From Welwitschia mirabilis (taxonomy: Eukaryota; Gnetophyta; Gnetopsida; Welwitschiales), in contig JBOZIK010000001.1 in assembly GCA_051453625.1 (NCBI GenBank), positions 207,771,521 through 207,835,520 of the forward strand: a DNA stretch of 64,000 bases, given 5' to 3'. The position numbers and the translations under genes are program-made. Numbering within the stretch: the stretch's first letter is position 1; the number at the start of each line of letters is the position of its first letter. Below, piece after piece: positions 48,591-61,849 of this stretch. Below the pieces are notes generated by a model. That model was not told the DNA's origin. It searched no databases and saw only the letters and a list, made by a program, of their open reading frames with translations.

Positions 48591-50281
48591 TGATATGCCA
48601 AACTTGTTAAAATCAGGTTATACATATGTGTAGGGATCATAGAAGTGAAAAATCAACTAAGTGTTTTAAAGATATAGAATTACAAGATATCTATTATGTA
48701 AAAAGAGGTGTAGAAAAATTAAACATCTTTACAGGACATTATGTAAGTTTTTCAAGTTAAGTGTTTTAATTTTTTTCAAGTTAAGTGTTTTAAATTAATG
48801 TCTTATCTAGTATGTTATGTTTTAAGAACTTATAGTAAAGACATATACAAAGGTAAGGATGTCTACTATACCTCTAGATATTTACAAAAAAAGAGATTTC
48901 TATAGTAAATTCAAGAATAAATGACAAAATATATCTATCAATGTTAAATACATCTAAATATTACGAAGATGTGTATATCTAGAAAACACATCTGAACTAA
49001 TTTTCAAGAGCTTAATAGAAGACATCTATTAGGGAAAAAAAATCTTAATTAAAATGGAAAGGTGATAGAAGTCTATAATAGTTTGAATACATCTGCACAA
49101 ATTAAATGAGATTGATGATGTCTACATTACATTAAAAAGTTATGATAGATAAGTTATAGATTAAATATATCTATACTTGATGAAGATGTCTACTACACAT
49201 AATTACGTTTACATTTTTTAAAGATCTCTATAATACATTAAAAGTTAAAAATAAAGTAGCTATTAAAGAGGTTGAATATAGCTATTTGCATGCTATCCTT
49301 ATTAAAAAACCAAAAAAAATCTTAGCTAACAGTTCATTACAAAATAAAAACTAAAATCCTAATTCAAAATTATCCTTTTGATAGATTTTATAAAGGAAAA
49401 AATAATTTTCTTAGAAATTAATTTTCTTTTGGGGCTGTAATCTCTGTAAGAAACTTAAGGATATAATCATGATGGATTAAAATAAATAATTTATATAGGA
49501 AAACTATGGTATAATTTAAAAGATTTATAAAGTAAAAAACGTTCATCACTCTTAAATAAATAACCCTATTACTATTGTGATATGAAAAGAAGAAAAAAGG
49601 AGCTAAATCAAAACATCATTTCATTTTATCTTGTTCTAGTAAGTAATATATGATTAATATCATTTTGTTGTCATTGTACTAGATTTCCTTTTGTAACTAT
49701 AATCTATTGTGCTTAGCGATGGAAAATTGATTTTTATAGAATACCTATGATTTCAATCTTTATTACTCTTTTCTTCTTATCCCTATGAAGCATATATATT
49801 ATGGTATTCTTGATTGGAATTACAAGTTATAATGTGCTTAGTGTGGCACTCAAGTATGCTCTTGATAGGAACACTTTGATTATAAGGTGAGCCTAAAATC
49901 ATGTGAAAATATTCTAGGTTAAGTTGGCTACCTTATAAGGAGTAGCTTTTTTTTACTAAGAATTGTAAGATTTGTAGTTATCCTAAAACTACAGTTGGAC
50001 TATAAGGAATTGAGTTAGCTACCTTGTAAGGAGCAGCTCATTGTATTGAGACTTACATGATTGGTGGTGATATATAAATCATGCTTTTTTATTAAGTAGA
50101 AAAATTAGAGATGTGCAAGTTTTAAACCTTTAAGTATGAAGTACCAGGTTGGAAAACCAAATAATGTTAACAATAATTTCACCAATATTGCAAGTTTTTA
50201 TTTTCTTACTTATACTTTTTATTATTAAAAGTTCTTACTAGGAACCTATTCACCCATTTCATTTACATTTAATGACCTATA
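48591..50281 (+). repeat. 3' LTR of copia C
   Basis: This is the uninterrupted copy of the LTR (about 1.69 kb), starting near TGATATGCCAAAC and ending near GACCTATA. It lines up in order with the four pieces of the 5' LTR. The motif AGATGTCT recurs at 48850-49230. A 22-bp unit is duplicated (48748-48769 and 48772-48793). The sequence after the end faintly resembles a primer site, so it could alternatively be the 5' LTR of another copy. Confidence 0.7.
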
Positions 50282-53200
50282 AGATGGATGTAAAATTCAT
50301 ATAATTATAAGATTACTTCCATTTTCTATTAATGAATGAGTTTTTGTTAATTTTCTTCCTTGTTTAAGTATGTGTGTTAACTCTTTAAATTTTCATCTAT
50401 GTTAACTATTATGAAATTAAGGTAAGGTTTATAAAAGATTCATGAGGGAAAACAATGAAATGGCAAATTAGTAAGATGATTAATTGAATAATATTCATGA
50501 TAAACATGCAGTAAGCATTTATGAAAGAGGAACAAAACACCAAGTCTAAGGAAAAATCATGGGATGAGGTTGAGAATGATATGACCTATAGAATGTAAGA
50601 AATAAGAAATTATTACATGCATTATAGAAATAAACAACAAGCAAAAAAGTAATAGATACCTATCACTAGAAAAGAATTCCTTTTATAAAAGAGAGTAGTA
50701 AGGAGGAATGGGATCATGGATAGTACAAAATCCATTTGATAACATCAAAGATAAAAATAAGTTATTTCTAAAAGCAATATTGTAACTAGGTAAGAAGAAA
50801 AATGTAGATATTTTTATTTCAATTAAAATTTTGGATTTAGATGTTTTAAGTAGTTGAATTTAAGAGATGGAAAATTATTTTGAATTAGAGAAGGGATATA
50901 AAGAAAAAATTATGCTAGTTGTAATAAATTTAAAGGGCCTAACAGTAAGTTAGTGGAAGTACCTATAGTTTTAGAGATAAAGTAAGAGCAAAGTAAGAGT
51001 TTAGATCTAGACCAAGATAGTATCAAATCTTAAAAAAAATTTCTCTTATTAAATTTGAGCATTCTTTCTACCAAATATGGAAAAATTTACAACATGAAAA
51101 AAGACATTGTAAAAATATGTAAAGTTTTACTAGCGTTTCATCTAATTTAGTTGATTTAAAAGCAATAAAGAATAGACCTTCAAATTAGTTACAGGATTTT
51201 TAATTACTATTCAAGATGAATTGGATGTTACTAATCTAACATCAATGGAGAAGTTTTATAACTTAACATCTATAATGGATCATAATCCATGAAAGATGTA
51301 GCTAAGTTATAGGTAGTAAATTAAATATGAAATTGGGGATTCTATTATAATATAGATAACACTAATTATCATTCTATCATAAGTAAAACAAAGATATTAT
51401 AGAGGTTATAGGAACTAGAAAATGTCTTATGTTAAATTTTAAATATAATAAAGATATAAAAACTAATTATGAAATGTATTTAAATAATTTGATATCTCTT
51501 CCTAATAATTATTCATAAGAAGATACATCATGAAAATATTAGTTACATGGAAGATAATTCACTAAGTACAACTTGGTTTTCTGAATACATTATTATCCTT
51601 AGAAACTAAATGTAAAATAAGTATAAGTATAAAACTTTCACATCTTATAATGAAATTTAGGGAAATACTGGAATAGTAATTAATTATTTAAATGTACAAA
51701 ATATTAAAGGATTAATTCTACTAATCAAGTATAAAATAACATGGAAAAAAATACTACTACATAACTAGTATCTAAACTGAATTAAAAATATAAAAGTAAA
51801 TTAAATTTAATAAGAAATCAAAGTGCATTCACTAATGATAAAACCATTGTAAATAATAATGAATCACACATTAACTATAAGGAAAGACATGATAGATGTT
51901 AAATGGAATAATCATTCTTTCATACCAAGGAGGAAGAAATAAAGATTAGAATCTCATGAGGAGATAATCCCTTAGAAATAGTAGAGTCCTAATGGATGTT
52001 AACAAACAATGCTCTAATGAAGGACAACTATAAGAGATAGTACTGATTAAAGATAAAGATTTTTCACGAAGTATGTTTATTTCTTAAGGTAGGATGGTTT
52101 TACATATCTCTCCTTAGGGCTAAACTTATTTATTTGATGTTATTATTATTAATAGATGGGTAGCTATATATATACTTGGTAGTAGCACATGAATTTATAC
52201 TTCTTACTTTTTGTAGGCTATCTTAGCATTAGGCTATAAGGTTAATCTACAATCTTAGCACTGGATTACATTATCTGACTTTATAGAACTCACTTTACTT
52301 TATAACACAAATGATGCCCAAGTAATGCTAATATCCTTAACTAGTTTGGCTTTAATCAAATTTGAAAATCTTGGTTTGTCTTGTAAACAAAATACGAATA
52401 ATTAGTCCTTTTTAATAATAATTACAATATCTAATTGATAAACATGATTATTAATAAACTAATTATAAATATGGTATGTATTTTCTTAAAAATATATTAA
52501 TTTATTAAAGTCTAGAAATTTAAAATTTACAAACTATAATGTAGAAACACCTCCTAACTAACCATTTTCTAGTCCCTAGCAAATTTCTATAATGAAGTTT
52601 TATAAAGGCTATATAAAAATTTAGGAAGTTTACATACCTTGTTCATGTACCATACTAATAATTAAATTTATTCTTACCATTAAACTAGAAATTCCTAATT
52701 AGTAGACATATATCAATAACTCAGCTAGAATCATTTATATCACAAGGCTATCATTCAAATTCATCATTACGTATCATATTTTCTTATTTAAATTTTTAAT
52801 TTTTAAAACTTTATAAGTAAATAAAATGTATGAATTTTCACATAATTCATATTATGTTCAATGAATTTTAGTAAAATAGTTTTATTTTTCATGCCCTCTC
52901 ACTCTAATCCCAATCAATCAATTTATACATTATCTCCAATGTTTAAATTAGGCTAGAAAGTTAGAAAATATTACATAACTTTATATTACTTAAAGAAGAA
53001 AATATGAATTTTACTATTACTTACTATGAAAATATTTCATATATCATGATATAAAATCAAAGAAATTATGATTAAAAAATACAAATAAAAAGAAATAAGA
53101 GAGATAATATCACATAGAATAGAATGTTCTGCACAAGTAGCTCTTGAATTTCTATAGAAAAAGATTCATTGAAGCTTATCAAACCTCTACATAATTCTTC

Positions 53201-56200
53201 ATGGTTTTTATGCATTCTCATCTAAAGCCTTTAAAACATATTCTTCTATCTAAATGGTGCAATGTTCATAAAATCCCTTTCCATAAAGTAGTTCCTAGCA
53301 TCATGGCTTTGCAAAAATAGAGAAGCAAATACAATCTCTCTTCTTATTTTGAAATCTATTTCTCTTATGCTCTTAAAGTTCCCACTTGATCTTTGAAATC
53401 TTGATCTTGTCTATTGTATCATTATACATGGGTGATCTATCTACTAAGGACGTATTCTATTGCCTTTTAATCCTACCCCTCAATATGGAGAGGTTTACTA
53501 TTATTTATGTATCTTATAATGTCATTAACAATAGTGGAAAGGGAATATTTTTATTATTTCTCTTACCTATTTAAGTACATAAAATATAAAATTATACATG
53601 TTGAATGTATTACCATCCTAAATGATAGACATAAGGGCCAAAGAGGAAAAGTAAGCATTAGTCACATGAAAAAAGGGACACACATGTTTAATAATAAACA
53701 TAAATAAAGACAAGTAATATTTGAAAAACTATTTGTATGATATGTATCCCTCCTCATTTAAGCCATATTCAATATCTAACTCATCACAAAATAAAACCAA
53801 ATCTTTCTCTAAAATAAGTATGAGAAAATTGAAGTTAAGTAAGTTTTATCTTTAGAAATTAATTAAAGAGTAATATTAAAGGTAATACCTCTAATTATAA
53901 AGTGATTTTCCACTCCTTTACTTTATCTAAACCCTGTTCCTCTTTACTTAAGGGTAGGAAAAATAGGTTAGCATAGAATTATTTAAATTATTATGGAAAA
54001 TAGGCATTTCTAATATCTTATATTAGGTATCCTAATTTATCTATTTCATTTTGTTAATATACATTGTAGCATGTTGGATAAGATATTATTTTAATAGCCT
54101 TATACTAGAAAATTTCTAAATTAGCTAGATATCATAACTATCATAGGAAACTATGCTAAGTACATATTGAGATAAAATAAATGTAATAAGGATTTGACTT
54201 TCTAAATTATAGTGCAACCAAAGTTTCAAACTAATGGTGGCATTAGTAAGATTGATGGTGAAGTAAATTATAATATTAAATAAAAATATTGCAAATACAT
54301 AGTAAAAGAAGGATACTAGAGTGTACATAATAATAGCATAACATAAGTGGAATGTAAAGATAATTGTGATAAAGATAATTGTGATATTCAAATAAATGAT
54401 AGAAATATTGATGTATGTGTAAATAAATAGATTTATTAGGAGACATCAGAATAAAGTAGCATAGAAGTCAGACTACAAATTGCAGTTGGATAATGACACC
54501 ATAAAATATGACTATGAAACTAGCTAGGTTTTACAAGTTATATTTGATTACTGAATAATATCATAGGTGACATCAGCATGAAAGTAAGTAAGAAAGCTAT
54601 TTAAGAACAACCACTATTGATAGAACTAGTGAATTTATTAATAGAAAAGAGCAATATATATGTGAATAGTGGTGTGAGATTGGTTAGTTTATGGGATAAT
54701 AGAGTTTTAGCTAAGGTGTGGAACCAATGGAAAAAATGTAAGGGTTTGTTAAATTTTTGTTAAAATGGAGGTGATTTTTAAACCACTAATTTAGATAAGA
54801 AGATGGATGGGTAAGATCAAAGTAACATTAATTAAGAATGAATTTGGAATTTATAATGTATTTCATTTACTGAGAAAAAAATTAGGAAATTGAGATAAAA
54901 ATTGAATATTTCACATTTTCTCCTTTCATCTATAACAACTGTATATAGAATTCAACTATGAATCACAAGTTTAATAATAAATTATACCTAGCTTTATGAC
55001 TCTAGTCTGAGTCAATAAGGTGCATCACTCATAATTCTATTAATTAGATAAGGATATAAATTTATTTACCTAAGATAAGAGGTATACTCTAGAAAAAAAT
55101 ATACTTTAAAAGAAAACATGGTAAGTTAATTAAATCAATGAACTAAAAATAACTTTATATCTTAAAGATTTATTTTAACTATGAATTTAGAAATTGATAT
55201 GATAGGATTTAATACAGCTTTCTAAACTTTTACTACTTTGCACTTACAAGTCCAACATATATATGAAAGAAAGGTTTCATCAAAAGAAGAAGATTTTCTT
55301 AAATGCATATTCAACCTTGTTATGTATATGTCAAGTTAAAAATTCCAACCTTTTCATCAATGAAATAGGTTACTAGAAATGAGTATGAAGGTGTCATGTA
55401 TAGTAAGTCTTAGCTAGAATATCTCATAAGTGTAATGATGTGATAGGTATCTACCTATTACTTAACTATACTTATGAAGATATGTATATTTACATCTCTA
55501 TGTATCACTACATTATTTCCGATAGAAAGATATTTCCTAGTATAATCATGCAGCCAAAAAATAATAGAAACTAGTTTTGGAAAACCAACATGAGAATGCA
55601 TTGGCTGCATGATTATACTAGTGCAACCAATGAATTTCTATGCTAGTTTTCCAATTTTCATAACTAATGTCTCATAAGGCATATCTCATCTTCATAATAG
55701 ATAATAGTGATATTAAAAAATTTAATTTATATATTGTATATTTACCAATAGAATAAAGGTCTTTTAGGAAGAATCTCATTCCATAGTGTTAATATAATAT
55801 GTAAGCCTTTACTATAACTCTTACCCCTTCTTTTTTTTTTTTTTTTTTGGTGAAAACTAAGATACATTTAACGTCAAGTTTCTTATCTCTTAGAGTGCAT
55901 ACCTTTCTAAAAAAAGTGAAGGTATTTATTTTGTATAATGTGTTACTTCTCCATAAAGGTAAAGTTATTCAACATATAGTTTGTATACACCTCATAGAAA
56001 TGGAGTTATTTCACAATAAGTGTCTTTCCCATATGAAAATTCATTCACTCCCTTAAAAGTAAGGAATAGTTTGGTTTTATTTCCATCTAATCCCTCGATT
56101 AAATCCACCATCTCATGTATTAATTGCTTCTATGAATGAATTTATATACACACATGTATTTTCCCCATGATACAAATAGAATGTTAGAAGGCATACATAT

Positions 56201-56249
56201 ATAAATCTTGACATGAAAATGAATAGCTACCATGGAGGTATTCTATATT
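50282..56249. other. Unresolved repeat DNA, no gene recognised
   Basis: AT-rich, no coding domain readable on either strand. 52548-52565 (AAACACCTCCTAACTA) resembles the D boundary at 27396-27410, hinting at another gypsy edge near 52550. A T18 run lies at 55831-55848 and could be the tail of a minus-strand retroposon. A perfect hairpin is described separately. Confidence 0.4.
55537..55621. repeat. Perfect 20-bp inverted repeat (hairpin)
   Basis: CTAGTATAATCATGCAGCCA (55537-55556) is exactly reverse-complementary to 55602-55621, with 45 bases between. No mismatches in the stem. Confidence 0.95.
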
Positions 56250-57703
56250 TGAGGATTGTTTAACTCAGAGAGGAGGGATGAATGAGTTCTTATAACAAAT
56301 ACTTAAACCAATAACAATTAAAAATTCAAACTAAAACCTTACCAATTAATGTGGTTTTCTAACCTAGTACATTCACACAAAGAGGATAACTTTCCTTTGC
56401 ACCTCTGAATATTTTTTACCTATAAACAAAAAGTGGTGTTGAAGAATCCCCAACCTTACATACAAATGAGATGCTTCTCACAAGGTACCACGCACTTCTT
56501 CTTAGGGTCTATAATATAATAATAATCTAAAAGTACTCATAAGCATTTGTTTAATCTAAAAATACACATCCTTGTAAGGGTTACCTTACACCTTGGAATC
56601 CCTTAGAAAGGGACCTAAATAACAAGGATATAGATAAAATATATTTGAACTAAAAATAAAAGATTATAAAATTCAAACAAACTACTAATAATGTATTAAT
56701 AACTTAGTATGAATAAGAACAAACGTGGAATAATAAGGTGTATTTTGTAGCTTGACTTCTCCTTTGATATCATTTTCTAGTAGTGTCCAATGGCAACTTT
56801 GTAGTAGTAGATAAATGTAAATCACATATATGTCTTTATTAATAGTACTAGCATTTAGTTATAATATATTTCAATATGTGAAGTATCATTCAATTTTCTT
56901 TTAATGATTCTTTGTTATGCCTTTTGTACTCCTCAAGTAATTTCATTAATAACCTAGTGAAATAACCATTAGAATAAGTTTCCACACTATTTTTCAATGT
57001 ACAATGATTAATTTTTTATTATGTCATTTTTTAGAATTGATGTCTACAAAGAGATAGATCCCTTAGTTAGAACACCATCTTTTATGAGGATAGAAATCTA
57101 TAGTAAAATGATCTAGTTTTCAATAAGCTTTAAAATAATTTCCTCTAGTCCTGTGGCATTGTTAATCTAGAATGCAATAGTAGCATGGTTTTCTAGAATG
57201 TTATTTAATCATCATCATTCTCTAGCTAGTACAAATTAACCTCTATCACTAATGTTAATTTAGTATAGACGTATTTTATTTTGAAAGAGGTTTGTCTATT
57301 TCATTGTAATATAGAAGTATGTTCCGTGATAGATGTCTATCATTAGTTCTAATTTATCATATACACCTTTAATTAATGGACATATATCATAAACTTTGTC
57401 TAAAATTGATCAAATTTGGAATAGATAATCTCTAGCCTTATAGAATCATGAATTTGATGTCGAAATCCTATCTTTATACTTATAGCATAGACATCTTTGA
57501 CGTGATAGACATATTTAAAAAACTTTATAAATATTACTTAGTTTTTGTAATATTACCTTTTTATTACATAATTAATTGGAATCATAGTAGAACATTTTCT
57601 TTAAGTGATAGATTTCTATCAAATTAAGAAATGTCTTCAATAGCCTGCCTATATACAAAACTCAATACATTTAGTAAGTAACATCATTAAAACTAGGATT
57701 TCA
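56250..57703 (-). repeat. 3' LTR of copia B
   Basis: 1454 bp, minus strand starts TGAAATCCTAG and ends ATCCTCA. It matches 839-2238 and, over its right end, 11061-11450. Array of AGATGTCT-like motifs at 57035-57640. Confidence 0.85.
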
Positions 57704-57725
57704 CCAATAATATCCCTCCTTTTTT
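57704..57725 (-). other. Polypurine tract of copia B
   Basis: The minus strand reads AAAAAGGAGGGATATTATTGG directly before the LTR's TG, close to the usual plant copia ending 'GGGAGATTGTTGG|TG'. Confidence 0.8.
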
Positions 57726-58149
57726 GATTATGTTTTAAACTTAAATATCCTATTATTGTAAGATTTGAAAATAGTTGATACGTTATAAAAGAAAGCATTA
57801 TTTAGAGTTACTATATTATCTAGCACAAAAATGTAATAGAGGTCATTCAAATCATGAATTCATTAAAATTTTAATAATTGAAACCATGTAATAAAGAAAC
57901 TTATATAGAACATGGAGTAATACAATGACTACTAGTTCTTACAAACAAGAAATCCATGACAACACAAGTATATATGCTAGTGTAAAGAAGAAAAGAAAAT
58001 AGTCCATTAGAGATACATGCATAATAACATCATAAGTAATCATTAAGAATGATATCACTTATAAATAGACTAGTTATCTTTGTAGTTTTCAGTTACCTCC
58101 AATTCCACATAAGTGTCCATAGCCATCCATAAAGATATTTTACTTTTTC

Positions 58150-59860
58150 TCCTATTTTAACATCAATAAAGCCTAGACACTAAGTGTTGAACAATTAGAA
58201 TAATGATCCCCATTTCTTGATGCATCATTATCACCATCACTATCATGTGTAGTGGATGTCTAAATAATATAGGTTGATGATGATATGAAAGGTGGAGTAT
58301 GCCACTTTTAAGAAGCCACTTATAATGACTACCATAATTATATGAGGATTGCCTCCTCATATGTACATAAGTATGAGGTATAATAGAGGTACTAAAAAAA
58401 CTAGCTATAAATGCTACTACAAAATCTAGTTCAAATGGAGCAGAATCAATAGGTGATGGAATATGAGCAATATGTGTAGTAGTGATGGAGATGGTATTTA
58501 AGGCGGTGATGAAGCAAGAGATTGTGATGGAGCTAGGGATGGTGATTAAGCATGAGTAGAGGATTAAAGGAGTAATTTACATCAAGGCCTGTGAAAGATA
58601 AGTGGCTCATAATTTTAATACTTTGGATTCACATGTTGCTATTATGGTAAAGGTTATTCCTTCCCCTCAATCTGTTTCTTCTTTTCTTTTGATCTATATT
58701 CTTCTAGTTTGCCTAATTCTTTAGCTTTATCTAAATCATAACCTATATCAAGAGGTAGTAAAGTTGGATCTTCCTCTTCTTCTTCTTCATAATCTATCTA
58801 TACTAGAGTTATCATAGTCTCTTAACTAGATGCTAGAGCATCTCTCTTACTTGCCACATATTTATAATTCTTCAATGATAAATGGCTTCTTTTAATTTTT
58901 CCTATTATATTAACAATAAGATAAAGACCTTTCTTGACAAATATGCATCATGGGAACCTGCAAATTTTGATTTCTAAAATTCTTTCTTAGGAGTTCTTAT
59001 TCTTGTACCATCCCCTGGCTATAGTAGTACTCATGTTTCTTACTAAATTCTAATAATGACTTCTTTAACCTCATTAGATTTATCTGTGGTACTAAAATGA
59101 TAGCATTACTAATAATAAGGCTAATCAAGAGAAGATGGCTTAAACATTATTCCTTGTAAAAAAGAGTTATAATATCTTTGTAGAAAATAAATCCAAGTTT
59201 AATTTTAATTGTAAGAAGTGAATACTACATCATAAAAGTCAACATTGAATTATAATAACTAGAATTACTACCTCTGACCAAAGTATTGGAGAATTCTATT
59301 AAACTCAAAAGAGATGCATCAAAACCATGTTCATGTATTCTACATTCTCATGAATTGATACATTAGATTTACTAAAAATAAAAATACTCAAATTACAATG
59401 AGATTCTTTTACTATCTTATTTGTAAAAATTTCTTATAAATAATGCATATATACTTGTGAAATTTTAGTGTCATTAATTCCAAGAAGACTATTTATAGCG
59501 ATAGGAGATAAGTAAAGAGGTGTACCTCAAACTTGACTCTAGAGATATCCTGTGGAATTATCTATCTCATAAATATCAGCATAAAACTCATGTATCATGC
59601 ATTTTAGAAAACTTTATGCTAAGTAAATTTCTTCTATCAACTTAAATAATCAAAATAGAAAATTATTTGGTTTTTCCTCTATTTTTAAAATATTAAGGTT
59701 CTCTCTATAATGATAGAATTATTGATCCAAAAATTATATCACCTTTAGATAATCTCATGGTAAAACTAAGGTTATACTATGGTGGCTCTGCTCTTTATGC
59801 AATTTTCTTTTTCTTGCTAGAGTTGGTATCCTTTTTCATTGCCATATTTGCTTGATATAA
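58150..59860 (-). pseudogene. Extra 3' coding block of copia B
   Basis: Minus-strand broken frames between RNase H and the 3' LTR. Upstream part: EFYADIYEID (59565-59600) and GTPLYLSPIAINSLLGINDT (59470-59530), followed by NLSIFIFSKSNVSIHENVEY (59350-59410). The 'FY...G....LSP..I..LLGI' layout recalls proteins encoded after pol in SIRE and Athila-type plant elements. Middle: an acidic, lysine-rich stretch (EEEEEEDPTLLPLDIGYDL, 58725-58800). The end is serine/proline-rich, then a 65-codon open piece at 58163-58360. It corresponds in place to 2560-3600 of copy A. I cannot assign a biochemical role. Confidence 0.5.
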
Positions 59861-60169
59861 TGATTAAAAAATTAATATTTAAAATAAACTAGAAAATTAT
59901 TAAAAAATAGCACCTATATAAAGTAATCCACCTATTTTTGTTATTTACCTATACATATACCAAACTTAAGATGTCTACTTAGAGAAAATTGCAAAAAATG
60001 AAGGGCTTTGATACTTGATGGAGATACCTATTAAGTGAAGGAGGGAAAATGAGGTCTGATGATCTCTTACTTATTTAAAAAAGAGATTCAAAATCTAATT
60101 TTTTTCATAGATTTTTATTTTTTGATTCACTATATCACAAAAATATGCCATCTCATAAATATCTAAAAT

Positions 60170-60420
60170 GATGATTTAAAGATAACTTTGATGCAAAAAT
60201 ATGTCTTTCTACTAAACAATTAGAATTTTACTTAGATTCAACAAAGACATCTACTGCTATAGAAGATATTTAAAATAAAAAATATAGACATCTATGTGTT
60301 TAAAAGATATTTATCTTGCTTCTCATGAGTTTTTAATGATTGATATCTAGAGATGTCTGCATCCAGAAGAGACATCTTTAACATAGATGTTTATATGTCT
60401 AAAATATGTCTTTTCTATAA
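60170..60420 (-). repeat. AGATGTCT/AGACATCT array, copia B interior
   Basis: Several motif copies (for example AAGACATCTACTG near 60243, AGAGATGTCTGC near 60350, AGAGACATCTTT near 60368). Same place relative to RNase H as 5390-5800 in copy A. Confidence 0.6.
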
Positions 60421-60639
60421 TTCTACAAGCTTATAAATTTTTAAGTTTTAATACCATAGTTAAAAGTTTTAATTCAAAAATGCATGAATAAGACTAATAT
60501 AAGCCAATACATCTATAGATATAGGCATTAATAAGTGATGAAAACTTTTCCAATGTAATCAAATTACAATCCTAGCCAAAATTTAACTCTAATCAGTATA
60601 ATTTTTATCTTAAATTATTAATGATAACCAAAAAATAAC

Positions 60640-61620
60640 TATGCCAAATTGACATTGGAGAGAAATTTATGTATTGACTTACTTAGATGGGTAAGGCCAA
60701 ATCCCTAAATTTTATAGATTTTAAAGAACCTTTCTCCAGTTAATGGCTTGGTAAACACATCACAAGTTAATTCTTTATTTTGACATAATCTGAAGTAATA
60801 TCACTATTTTATGACCTAATACATAACTTAAACAAGATATCAAAGGCTTCATCATTATATGTAAGGAACGCCATCCATGGAAAACAACAATAATTATTAA
60901 TAATAGTTAAATAATAAATTGTCTTATCAAGGTTCTCTGTAAGTGAAGGACTAATAATATCAAGATGAAGCAAATCTAATGAAAATTTAGTGGTGATAGA
61001 ATTTTTATTATCAAATCTTACCCTTATTTACTTTTCCTTTTGACAAGATTTGTAAACTGATCATCAAAATTTTACAATGTAGATAACCCTCTACTTACTA
61101 TATCTTTCGAGAAAAGAGTTATCAGAAGATCCTTATTGATATGTCCAATCTTCCTGTACCACATTCTTGATTTACCTGTAGTACTTAACAAACACTTAGT
61201 GCCTATATTAGAAATATATTGTAATGTAGTAACATAAACATTAGATTTCCAATGACTAACAAGTAAAACTTTGTTTTTTTTTTTGCATTCCTTAGTAATA
61301 CGATCATCTTTGGTAAAAGCTACAGTGAAATTTACATTACATAATTGACTAACACTAAGTCAATTATGTTGTAAGTCTTTAACGTAAAATACATCTTTTA
61401 CTTCAAGAAGGTTACCTCCATTAATGGTTCTAATACCTTTAACTGATGCCCCTGTGTTGTCATTAAAAGTAATCACACCTTTGTCTTACTTAACTTAAAA
61501 GGTAAAACTAGATTTATCACCCATCATGTGCCTTGAACATCCACTATCAATGTACCATGCATGTCTCTTTATGGCTCACAAGGCAATTTAATCTAAAAGA
61601 GCTTTCCTTGATTTAGGAAT
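60640..61620 (-). pseudogene. Copia B RNase H tail, integrase start, protease
   Basis: 60640-60780 matches the RNase H C-terminus of copy A (5880-5990). Directly after, the sequence matches A from about 8280, so the intervening RT is gone. Minus strand at 61370-61500 reads GVITFNDNTGASVKGIRTIN and LLEVKDVFYVKDLQHN, the gag-pre-integrase segment. Near 61540-61570 is the protease-type SGCSRYMMGDKSSFTF region in eroded form. No inserted segment here, unlike copy A. Confidence 0.7.
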
Positions 61621-61849
61621 CCATAATTTCTTAGGCCTTATCTACACAAAAAGTTTGACTAATCTCTTTGACCTTTTAACATTATTAGCATAATATCTTC
61701 TACTTAACTTGCATGGATAATTAAATTAATAATTATTATGTTTATAATAATAATAACAAGTGATATTATTTGTAAACACTAAATGTTTATATCTTAGCTT
61801 CTACTTCTAGTTATCGAAGAATGAGGTTGAAGTGCTAATGGAAGACTCA

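Noticed and set aside
54125-54391. 88-codon hydrophobic minus-strand frame
   Set aside because: Phe/Ile-rich composition is what AT-rich DNA gives by chance; no motif, no family, no neighbouring support.
55831-55848. T18 run as a terminator or LINE tail
   Set aside because: A minus-strand LINE tail is possible, but no upstream LINE domain or target duplication was found, so it is only mentioned within the surrounding region.
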